This document shows, piece after piece, positions 55,657-62,970 of a stretch of DNA of 64,000 nucleotides (positions are counted from its first letter, which is position 1; every line of letters starts with the position of its first letter). The position numbers were made by a program, and so were the translations under genes. The stretch is from positions 186,001 through 250,000 of the forward strand of contig NZ_AP025158.1 in assembly GCF_019974155.1 (NCBI RefSeq). Direction: 5' to 3'. The DNA is from Thermus thermophilus (lineage in GTDB: Bacteria; Deinococcota; Deinococci; Deinococcales; Thermaceae). The notes beneath the pieces were generated by a model. The model ran no database searches and had not been told where the DNA came from. It was given only the letters and a program-made list of their open reading frames with translations.

Positions 55657-56561
55657 GAGGCTGTCGTAAAACCCTTCCACGGCCAGCTACGCGGCCCTAG
55701 CCAGCCGCTTCACCAACAAGCGTAGCATGCCCAGATACACCCAGGCCTCGCTCACCCCAGGGTTGGCTTCATAGTCCTTGGCGAGCCGCCGATTCCGCCC
55801 CAGCCAGGCGAAGGTCCGCTCCACCACCCACCGCTTGGGCAAGGGCTTGAACCCCATCTCCCGCGGAAGCTCCGGCGCCTCTTCCCCCTCTCGCACCCAT
55901 ACCCCACGCACCCCCGCGTAGGGACGGGCCACCACCTCAAGCTCCAGCCCCAGGGAAGAAGCGAGCCCCTTGAGGCCCCGGTACCCCCAGTCCACAAACA
56001 GCTTCCGCACCCTTGGCCAAAGGGAGAGGTCCATCCCCAGGAGCAAGGCCTCCCCACCCCGCTTGTCGTGCTCGTTGGCCGGGTGGACGAAGGCCTTCAG
56101 CAAGCGGCCCCCCGTGTCCGTCAGGATCTGGCGCTTTCTCCCCTTGACCTTTTTGGCCCCGTCGTTCCCTCGGGGCCCCCTTTTTCCGTGGTCTTCACGG
56201 ACTGGCTATCCATCACCAGAGCGCTGGGCGAAGCTTGCCTCCCTTCTCGCTCCCGGTCCTGGCGGGCCAGGGCCTGGACGGCCTTCTCCCAAATGCCTTC
56301 CTTCTGCCACTTGCGGAAGTAGTGGTAGACGGTGGACCAGTGGGGCAGATCATGGGGCATGGCCCGCCACTTGATGCCGTTCTCCAGGACGTAAAGGATG
56401 GCGTTAACGATTTCTCTCCTCGGCACCTTGGCGGGGCGGCCGCCGGGCTTGGGGGCTGGGATGAGGGGCTCCAGGAGGGCCCACTCCGCATCGCTGAGGT
56501 CGCTGGGGTAAGATCGTCTAGAGCTCACCCCTCAAGGATACCACCCTTTTACGACAGCCTC
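55657..56561. mobile_element. IS5-family insertion sequence (IS427-like), 905 bp
   Basis: Bounded by perfect 15 bp inverted ends, GAGGCTGTCGTAAAA (55657-55671) and its complement (56547-56561), flanked by TAA duplications. One transposase in two overlapping frames fills it. It is inserted in the terminal TA(A) of the neighbouring IS630-type element. Confidence 0.93.
55687..56528 (-). CDS. IS5-family transposase, orfA-orfB joined by -1 frameshift
   Basis: orfA (56528-56121, 135 residues, GTG start) holds the N-terminal domain ('SDAEWALLEPLIP') and the first catalytic Asp, D107 in 'VMDSQSVKT'. orfB carries the second Asp in 'FVDWGYRG' and the Glu in 'VERTFAWLGRNRRL', so the DDE triad is complete only in the fusion. 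At CC-AAAAA-GG (56150-56154) a -1 slip after codon 126 joins them into 280 residues. The element looks intact. Confidence 0.9.
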
Positions 56562-57621
56562 TAAGTGCCAACCCCTTATCATCTCAACATGGCAGCCCCA
56601 CTTCGGATCCAGCTGACCCCTGAGGAGGACCGGCTCCTCCTGGAGCTCTCCCTGGACCCAAGGACCCACAAGAAGACCCGCCTGTGGGCCATGATGGTCC
56701 GCCTGGCCGCCCAGGGCTGGACCGCCCCAAGGATCGCCCAGCACTTCCACAAGGACCGCACCACCGTCTACCTCGTCCTCAGGCGCTTCCTGAGGGAGGG
56801 CCTCCAAGGCCTCGTCTACCGCAAACCCCCGGGAACCCCCAGGAAGTTCACCCCGGAGATGGCCGCCTTCGTGGAGGAGAAACTGGCGGAAGATCGGGTC
56901 TGGACCGCCCCGCAACTTGCGGAGGCCATAGCCGAGCGCTTCGGGGTCCGCCTGGCCCCCAAGGTGGTGGCCCGGCACCTCAGGGCCATGGGGTATGTGT
57001 GGAGACGGACGCGGTACGTGCCCAGGGGTAAACCGGAGGCGGAGGAGGTGGAAGCCTTTGTGAAGGAGGAAGAGGAGGCAAAAAGGGGGCTCAGGAGGGG
57101 GTGATGGAGGTGGGGTACTTGGACGAGAGCGGGTTCGCCCTGACCCTGCCTCCCACGTACGCCTGGTGCCGGAGGGGGGAGGCGAAGGGGGTGCCGCGGG
57201 CGTGGGGCAAGGAGGGGCGGGTGAACGTGGTGGGGCACCTGGTGCGGGGCCGGGAGGGGGAGCGGCTTTTCTTTGCCCTTTTGGAGGGGCCGGTGCGGTG
57301 GGAGGTGGTGCGGGGGTATCTGGACCGGGTGGCCGAGGGGTTGACCAAGCCCCTGAAGGTTTTCCTGGACAACGCGCCTTTCCACCGGTCCCGTGGGGTG
57401 GAGGGGAGGAGGGGGGTGTGGCGAGGGCGGGGGCTGGAGGTGGCCTACCTGCCGCGGTACAGCCCCCATTTGAACCCCATGGAGAACATCTGGCGGCGGG
57501 TGAAGGGGTTTTTGATGCCGAGGCGGCACTACGGGAGCCTTGAAGAGCTGAAGGACGCGGTAGTGCAGGCCCTAAAGGCCCTGGGGGGTGTGGAGTTGAA
57601 AATCTCGGGGGAGGGCACTTA
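56562..57621. mobile_element. IS630-family insertion sequence, about 1.06 kb
   Basis: Flanked by TA at 56562-56563 and 57620-57621, the target of this family. The ends are AGTGCC-N2-CCCC on the left and GGGG-N2-GGCACT on the right (inverted). The transposase fills it, and its stop codon TAG uses the right TA. Confidence 0.85.
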
Positions 57622-57622
57622 G
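56589..57622 (+). CDS. IS630-family transposase, orfA-orfB joined by -1 frameshift
   Basis: orfA (56589-57104) has the helix-turn-helix pair ('WTAPRIAQHFHKDRTTVYLV'). orfB has the catalytic residues: D in 'GYLDESGFA', D in 'VFLDNAPFHR' and E in 'SPHLNPMENIW'. At GC-AAAAA-GG (57080-57084) a -1 slip after codon 165 joins them into 344 residues, the normal length. All catalytic residues are present, so it may be active; the left end is now interrupted at its border by the IS5-type element. Confidence 0.9.
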
Positions 57623-57642
57623 CCCGAGGTAGAGTGGGCTTT

Positions 57643-57667
57643 GGCCCCGGGTTTTTCCGGGGCCTTT
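57643..57667 (+). terminator. Terminator, probably of the rex-lipoprotein transcript
   Basis: A perfect 8 bp stem GGCCCCGG (57643-57650) / CCGGGGCC (57657-57664) around GTTTTT, then TTT. Without the IS insertions it would lie a few bases after the lipoprotein gene. Confidence 0.7.
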
Positions 57668-57670
57668 GCT

Positions 57671-57676
57671 TATACT
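57671..57676 (+). promoter_or_regulatory. Leaderless -10 of the polyprenyl synthase
   Basis: TATACT, 7 nt before the GTG at 57684 and directly after a terminator. Confidence 0.7.
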
Positions 57677-57683
57677 GGGGGGT

Positions 57684-58622
57684 GTGACCGACCTCGAGGC
57701 CCCCCTCCGCCGCTTTGAAGAGGCCCTTTCCGAGCTCGTCCAGTCCGATGTCCTCTTCATCCGCCTCATCCACCAGGACCTGGTGACGGCGGGGGGTAAG
57801 CGCATCCGGCCTAGGCTCGTCTTCCTGGCCTCGAGGGCCTTAGGAGGGGCGCCCTTTGAGCTGGAGCTCGCCCTGGCGGTGGAGCTCCTCCACTCCGCCA
57901 CCCTCCTCCACGACGACCTCATTGACGACGCCGAAACCCGCAGGGGCAAAGAGGCGGCCTTCCGCAAGTACGGGAACGCTGTCTCCGTGCTCTCCGGGGA
58001 CTTCCTCCTCTCCCGGCTCCTCCACGTGATCGCCAAGACGGGGCGGATGGAGCTGGTGGAGCGGTTCGCCGAGGTGGCCAAGACCCTCGCCGAAGGCGAG
58101 GTCCTCCAGTTCCAGGTGGCGGCCCTCGAGGACTACTCCCTGGAGAACTACGAGCGGATCATCACCGCCAAGACGGCGGTCCTCATGGCCCTCGCCACGG
58201 AGGGCCCCGCCCTCCTCCTCGGGGCGGAGAGCGGGGTGCGGGAGGCCCTTTACCGTTACGGCCTCCTCTACGGCCAAGCCTTCCAGATGCGGGACGACTA
58301 CCTGGACCTCATGGGAAGCCCGGAGGTCTTGGGCAAGCCCGTGGGCGGGGACTTGCGGGAGGGCAAGGCCACCCTCATCCCCCTCCTCCTCATGGAGCGC
58401 TACCCCGAGGTGCGGGAGGTGCTCAGGCGCCGGGCCCGGGAGGCCGGGGACCTGGAACGGGTGCGGGCCCTGGCCCGGGAGAGCGGGGTGGCCGAGGAGG
58501 CGGTGCGCCGCATCCGGGAGCGGGCCGAGGCCGCGGCCCAGGCCCTGGAGGCCCTGCCTCCGAGCCCCTTCCGGGAGGCCTTGCGCGAGCTCGCCCTAAA
58601 GGAGGCGGAGCGGGTCCGCTAG
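57684..58622 (+). CDS. Trans-polyprenyl diphosphate synthase
   Basis: 312 residues from the GTG. It condenses isopentenyl diphosphate with allylic diphosphates to long chains for menaquinone or carotenoids. The first Asp-rich motif is 'LHDDLIDDAETRRGK' and the second 'QMRDDYLDLMG'; 'TAGGKRIRPRLVFLAS' and 'GDLREGKATLIPL' are also present. The residue pattern before the first motif ('VELLHSATL') has small residues, in line with a long product. The 5' isoprenoid genes ispD and ispE are in this same window. Confidence 0.92.
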   Translation: MTDLEAPLRRFEEALSELVQSDVLFIRLIHQDLVTAGGKRIRPRLVFLASRALGGAPFELELALAVELLHSATLLHDDLIDDAETRRGKEAAFRKYGNAVSVLSGDFLLSRLLHVIAKTGRMELVERFAEVAKTLAEGEVLQFQVAALEDYSLENYERIITAKTAVLMALATEGPALLLGAESGVREALYRYGLLYGQAFQMRDDYLDLMGSPEVLGKPVGGDLREGKATLIPLLLMERYPEVREVLRRRAREAGDLERVRALARESGVAEEAVRRIRERAEAAAQALEALPPSPFREALRELALKEAERVR

Positions 58623-58624
58623 GG

Positions 58625-58630
58625 TATGCT
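58625..58630 (+). promoter_or_regulatory. Leaderless -10 of rdgB
   Basis: TATGCT, 7 nt before the ATG at 58638; the ATG inside the hexamer is not the start. Confidence 0.6.
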
Positions 58631-58637
58631 TAGGGGG

Positions 58638-59249
58638 ATGAAGGTGGTCCTGGCCACCTCCAACCCCGGGAAGGTGCGGGAGCTCAAGGAGGGCCTTGCC
58701 CCCTTGGGCTGGACCCTCCTCACCCTGGCGGACTTCCCCTTGCGCATGCCCAAGGAGGAGGGGGCCACCTTCCTGGAAAACGCCCTCCTCAAGGCGGCGT
58801 ACGTGGCCAAGGCCACGGGGCTTCCCGCCCTCGCCGACGACTCCGGCCTCGAGGTCTACGCCCTCGGGGGCGAGCCCGGGGTCTACTCCGCCCGCTACGG
58901 GGGGAGGGCCACGGACCGGGAGCGGAACGTCTACCTCCTGGAGAGGATGCGCCACCTCAAAGGGGAAGAGCGCAAGGCCCGCTTCGTGGCCGTCCTGGTC
59001 CTGGCCTACCCCGACGGGCACGCCGAGGCCTACGAGGGGAGCGTGGAGGGGCTGATCCTCGAGGCCCCCCGGGGGGAGGGGGGCTTCGGTTACGATCCCC
59101 TCTTCTACGTCCCCGAGGCGGGGAAGACCTTCGCCGAGATGGGCCTAGAGGAGAAGGCCCGCTACACCCACCGGGGAAAGGCCCTTAGAGCTCTCCTGGA
59201 GGCCTACAAGGAGGGGCCTCCTCCCCGGGAGATTTCCCAGCTGGAATGA
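58638..59249 (+). CDS. rdgB: dITP/XTP pyrophosphatase (RdgB/HAM1)
   Basis: 203 residues. It hydrolyses non-canonical purine triphosphates to keep them out of nucleic acids. 'VVLATSNPGKVRELKEGL' (SNxxK), 'ALADDSGLEVYALGG' and 'GGFGYDPLFYVPEAGKTFAE' are the family motifs. The ATG at 58638 is 7 nt after TATGCT and begins the recognised sequence MKVVLATSNPGK; a start four codons earlier falls inside the promoter. It overlaps the next gene by four bases. Confidence 0.95.
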   Translation: MKVVLATSNPGKVRELKEGLAPLGWTLLTLADFPLRMPKEEGATFLENALLKAAYVAKATGLPALADDSGLEVYALGGEPGVYSARYGGRATDRERNVYLLERMRHLKGEERKARFVAVLVLAYPDGHAEAYEGSVEGLILEAPRGEGGFGYDPLFYVPEAGKTFAEMGLEEKARYTHRGKALRALLEAYKEGPPPREISQLE

Positions 59250-60277
59250 ACGTCCTCTCCCCCCACATCGCCCTCTACCGCCTCTTTGACGTGGCCGACG
59301 AGATTGACCTAGGCCGCCTGTCCACACCCCGCCTTCGCCTTTCCCGGGCGAGGCTTGGGGCGGTGCGCTTTGAAAACCCACCGGGGGAGATGGAGCTTGG
59401 GGTGCGGAGCGTGGAGGGGCTTTCCGGCCTCCTCACCGCCAGGCTCTACGAGTTCGGGGTGGTCTCCCTCTCCTTCCGCATCCACCTGGGGGAGCGGGTG
59501 CCCTGGGAGGCCTTTTTGGAGAAGGGGCTCAGGATCCCCGAGCTTCCCTTCTGGGAGGGGTTCTTCCTGGCGGAGCTCGCCGCCCTCGAGCCCCACCTCC
59601 GAGGGGCCCTTCTCCGCCCCGAGGAGAAGCGCCTCTCCGAGGAGTTCGTGGTCTACCACGCCCTGGGGCTGGAAGGGGAAAAAGCCTTCCGCCCCTCGGT
59701 GGACCTCACCCCCCTATGGATGGGGGCCGAGGAGGAGTTCGCCCCCGAGGTGCGGCGGGAGATGGAGCGCTACCGCTACAGCTATTCCACGGAGGACCTG
59801 GCCCTCTTGGGCTTTGACCGCGTCCTCATCCTGGACTCCGAGGGGATCTGGGACGTGGCCGACCTGGTGGAGTTCGTCCACGCCCAGCTTCTGGAGCTTT
59901 CCTACTACGACCGGGTGCTCACCGAGGAGCTGGAGTTGGTTCCCCAGGTCCTAAGGCACCGGGGGCTTTGGGGGTACGGGAGGCTGCAGCGCCTCCGCCG
60001 CCGCCTCATGGCCCGGCACGCGGAGATCGCCGACGTGAAGGCCCGGATGGAGGGGGCTTTGCGCATCACCGAGGACCTTTTCTACGCCAAGATCTACCGG
60101 GCGGCCTTGGAGCTCTACGGGGCCCACGAGCTGGAAAGGAGCGTGGAGGAGAAGCTCAGGGTCCTCGAGGCCACCTACGAGATGGTGACCGAGGAGGTGG
60201 CCCACCTCCGCACCCAGGCGGTGGAGGTGGCCATCCTGGCCCTCATCGCCTTTGAGGTGGTGCGGGCCTTCCACTAA
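59246..60277 (+). CDS. RMD1/DUF155-like membrane protein
   Basis: 343 residues. An N-terminal alpha/beta part and a helical second half with 'ILDSEGIWDVADLVEFVHAQ' then 'LLELSYYDRVLTEELEL', like the RMD1/RMND1 family, and a single C-terminal helix ('AVEVAILALIAFEVVRAF'). In mitochondria the family supports translation; the bacterial role is unknown. The start overlaps rdgB by four bases (ATGA). Confidence 0.6.
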   Translation: MNVLSPHIALYRLFDVADEIDLGRLSTPRLRLSRARLGAVRFENPPGEMELGVRSVEGLSGLLTARLYEFGVVSLSFRIHLGERVPWEAFLEKGLRIPELPFWEGFFLAELAALEPHLRGALLRPEEKRLSEEFVVYHALGLEGEKAFRPSVDLTPLWMGAEEEFAPEVRREMERYRYSYSTEDLALLGFDRVLILDSEGIWDVADLVEFVHAQLLELSYYDRVLTEELELVPQVLRHRGLWGYGRLQRLRRRLMARHAEIADVKARMEGALRITEDLFYAKIYRAALELYGAHELERSVEEKLRVLEATYEMVTEEVAHLRTQAVEVAILALIAFEVVRAFH

Positions 60278-60283
60278 GGGGAC

Positions 60284-60311
60284 TTGTGTCCCGGTCTGGA
60301 GGTGGTATACT
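60284..60311 (+). promoter_or_regulatory. Promoter of malEFG
   Basis: TTGTGT (60284-60289), 16 bp, TATACT (60306-60311). The transcript begins near 60318 and has a leader of about 70 nt. Confidence 0.75.
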
Positions 60312-60330
60312 TTGCCCCGAAGGGCGCGGG

Positions 60331-60350
60331 AAAAACCTTCAAAAACCTTC
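60331..60350 (+). repeat. Tandem 10 bp repeat in the malE leader
   Basis: AAAAACCTTC occurs twice in direct succession (60331-60340 and 60341-60350), just downstream of the promoter. It may be a regulator site. Confidence 0.5.
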
Positions 60351-60386
60351 CTTGAGGAAGCGCTACCACGCGCCCGGAGGTGGAGT

Positions 60387-61583
60387 ATGAGGAAGCTCGT
60401 TCCGGCATTGGCCCTAGGCCTTTCCCTGGCCCTCGCCCAGGGGAAGATCACCGTCTGGACCCACTTCGGCGGCCCCGAGCTGGAGTGGCTCAAGGAGCAG
60501 GCCCGGACCTTTGAAAGGACCTCCGGCACCAAGGTGGAGGTGGTGGAGGTCCCCTTCGGGGAGATCAAGCAGAAGTTCATCCTGGGCGCCCCCCAGGGCC
60601 AGGCGGCGGACCTCGTGGTCACCGTGCCCCACGACTGGGTGGGGGAGATGGCCCAGGCCGGGGTCCTCGAGCCCGTGGGCAAGTACGTAACCCAAACCTA
60701 CCTCGCGGACCTTCAGGGCGTGGCGGTGGAGGCCTTCACCTTCGGGGGGCGGCTTTTTGGCCTGCCCGCCTTCGCCGAGAGCGTGGCCCTCATCTACAAC
60801 AAGAAGTACGTGAAGGAACCCCCCAGGACCTGGGAGGAGTTTTTGGCCTTGGCGCAAAGGCTCACCACGGGTTCCACCTTCGGCTTCCTCTACAACATCG
60901 GCGACCCCTACTTTAACTTCGGCTTCTTCAAGGCCTTCGGCGCCGAGAACGTCTTCGCCAAGGACGCCAAGGGCAACCTGGACCCCAGCAAGCTCCTCAT
61001 CGGGGGCGAGGCGGGGGAGAAGGCCCTCCAGTTCATCAAGGACCTCCGCTTCAAGTACAACCTGGTCCCCGAGGGGGTGGACTACGGGGTGGCGGACGGG
61101 GCCTTCAAGGACGGGGCGCTGGCCATGATCCTCAACGGCCCCTGGGCCCTGGGGGACTACAAGAAGGCCAAGGTGGATTTCGGCATCGCCCCCTTCCCCA
61201 CGCCGCCCGGGGCCAGGGGGGCCTGGGGGCCCTTCCTGGGGGTCCAGGGCGTGGTGGTGAACGCCTACTCCAGGAACAAGACCCAGGCGGTGAACTTCGC
61301 CAAGACCCTGGTGACGGGGCGGAACCTCGTGGCCTTCAACCAGGCGGGCGGGCGCATCCCCGTCTCCAAGAGCGCGGTGAAGCAGCTGGAGAAGGACCCG
61401 GTGGTGGCGGGCTTTTCCAAGGTCTTCCCCTTGGGCGCCCCCATGCCCAACATCCCCGAGATGGGCAAGGTCTGGGGCCCCTGGGGGAACGCCATCAGCC
61501 TCGCCATCCAAAAGCCCGACTCCAACGTGAAGAAGATCGTGGAAGACATGGTGGCCGAGATCAAGAAGGCCATCGGCAAGTAA
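60387..61583 (+). CDS. malE: Maltose/trehalose-type ABC transporter binding protein
   Basis: 398 residues: a signal peptide ('KLVPALALGLSLALA') and the two-lobe family-1 binding fold ('ITVWTHFGGPELEWLKEQAR', 'VVTVPHDWVGEMAQAG'). It captures alpha-glucosides such as maltose or trehalose for MalFG, and is recognised as the T. thermophilus MalE. GGAGGTGGAG precedes the ATG at 60387; an in-frame extension upstream overlaps the promoter. A hairpin separates it from malF, which favours excess binding protein. Confidence 0.93.
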   Translation: MRKLVPALALGLSLALAQGKITVWTHFGGPELEWLKEQARTFERTSGTKVEVVEVPFGEIKQKFILGAPQGQAADLVVTVPHDWVGEMAQAGVLEPVGKYVTQTYLADLQGVAVEAFTFGGRLFGLPAFAESVALIYNKKYVKEPPRTWEEFLALAQRLTTGSTFGFLYNIGDPYFNFGFFKAFGAENVFAKDAKGNLDPSKLLIGGEAGEKALQFIKDLRFKYNLVPEGVDYGVADGAFKDGALAMILNGPWALGDYKKAKVDFGIAPFPTPPGARGAWGPFLGVQGVVVNAYSRNKTQAVNFAKTLVTGRNLVAFNQAGGRIPVSKSAVKQLEKDPVVAGFSKVFPLGAPMPNIPEMGKVWGPWGNAISLAIQKPDSNVKKIVEDMVAEIKKAIGK

Positions 61584-61593
61584 GGCCTATGCC

Positions 61594-61629
61594 CGCCCCC
61601 CACGGGACCTCCTTCCCCCGTGGGGGGCG
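61594..61629 (+). terminator. Intra-operon hairpin after malE
   Basis: A perfect 13 bp GC stem (61594-61606 with 61617-61629) and then ATCTTTAG. It probably stops part of the transcripts and protects the malE mRNA 3' end. Confidence 0.7.
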
Positions 61630-61641
61630 TATCTTTAGACC

Positions 61642-62970
61642 ATGAAGCACCCTCCCGGACTCAAAGGCTTCCTCCTGGCCATGGGGCTCCTCCTGGGGCT
61701 TCTCCTCTTCTCCACGGGGGTGGGCCTCCTGGCCTACTTCCTCCTGGAGGCCCGCTTCGCCCCACCGGGCTGGACCATCCTGGTGGTGGCCCTCCTGGTC
61801 CTGGTCCCGGGGGCGGTGGGGGTGGGAAGGCTCTTCCCCTGGCTTTCCGACTGGTACTACTTCCTCCCCGCCCTGGCCTTCCTCCTGGTCTTCACCCTCT
61901 ACCCCGTGGGCCTCACCGTGTACCTGGTCTTCACCGACTACTCCGGAGCCAAGAACGGCTTCCCCGACCGCTCCACGGAGACGAAGGTGGTGGCCCAGGA
62001 GGGGGCGAGGCTCGTCCTCGAGGCCCCCGCGGCGGAGGCCCTGCGCTGCGACCCCTGCCAGGGGGTGCCCGTGGAGGTCTACGCCCAAGGGCACCGGATG
62101 CGGGCCAGGGTCCTCGAGGCCAAGGGGGAGGCCCTCCTCCTTGACCGCACCCCCCCCTTCCGCGCGGAGTTCGTGGCCAAGGTGAACGCCTTCCGCTTCG
62201 TGGGCCTCAAGAACTTCGCCTTCATCCTCTCCCAGGCGAGCCAGGCCCTCTTCCCCGTCTTCCTCTGGAACGTGACCTTCGCCACGGCCACCGTGCTCCT
62301 CAACGCCCTCGTGGGCCTTCTCCTGGGCCTCATCCTCAACAACAAGGGCCTTAAGCTTCGGAACTTCTACCGCACGGCCCTCATCGTCTCCTGGGCCCTG
62401 CCCGGCGTGATCACCGTCCAGGTCTGGGTGGCCCTCCTCAACTACAACTTCGGGGCCATCAACCGCCTTCTCGGGGTCTTGGGCCTCTACCCCATTCCCT
62501 GGCTCAACGACCCCGACTGGGCCAAGGTGGCCATCCTCCTCGTCAACCTCTGGCTCGGCTTCCCCTACATGATGACGGCCACCCTGGGGGCCCTTTCCAC
62601 CATCCCCGACGAGCTCTACGAGGCGGCCAAGGTGGACGGGGCCACCCCTTGGCAGGCCCTCCTCCGCATCACCCTCCCCCTCCTGGAGAAGCCCATGTTG
62701 CCCATCCTGCTCTCCTCCTTCGCCTTCAACTTCAACAACTTCTACATCATCTACCTCCTCACCGGGGGTGGCCCGGCGCAGGAGGGGAGGCTCGCCACCG
62801 CCCAGGCCACGGACATCCTCATCTCCTGGGCCTACAAGACGGCCTTTAGCGCCGAGGGGCAGTCGGCCTACGGCCTGGGGGCGGCCATTAGCCTCCTCAT
62901 CTTCGCCATCACCGTGGCCATCAGCCTGGTGAACTTCCGGGTGACCGGGGCGCTGAGGGAGGTGAAGTAG
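61642..62970 (+). CDS. malF: ABC sugar transporter permease MalF
   Basis: 442 residues with about eight helices; the N-terminal extension and a large periplasmic loop (about residues 95-185) are as in MalF. The EAA loop that docks the ATPase is 'YEAAKVDGATPWQALLRITL' near residue 315. It is followed directly by malG. The ATPase MalK is not in the window. Confidence 0.93.
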   Translation: MKHPPGLKGFLLAMGLLLGLLLFSTGVGLLAYFLLEARFAPPGWTILVVALLVLVPGAVGVGRLFPWLSDWYYFLPALAFLLVFTLYPVGLTVYLVFTDYSGAKNGFPDRSTETKVVAQEGARLVLEAPAAEALRCDPCQGVPVEVYAQGHRMRARVLEAKGEALLLDRTPPFRAEFVAKVNAFRFVGLKNFAFILSQASQALFPVFLWNVTFATATVLLNALVGLLLGLILNNKGLKLRNFYRTALIVSWALPGVITVQVWVALLNYNFGAINRLLGVLGLYPIPWLNDPDWAKVAILLVNLWLGFPYMMTATLGALSTIPDELYEAAKVDGATPWQALLRITLPLLEKPMLPILLSSFAFNFNNFYIIYLLTGGGPAQEGRLATAQATDILISWAYKTAFSAEGQSAYGLGAAISLLIFAITVAISLVNFRVTGALREVK

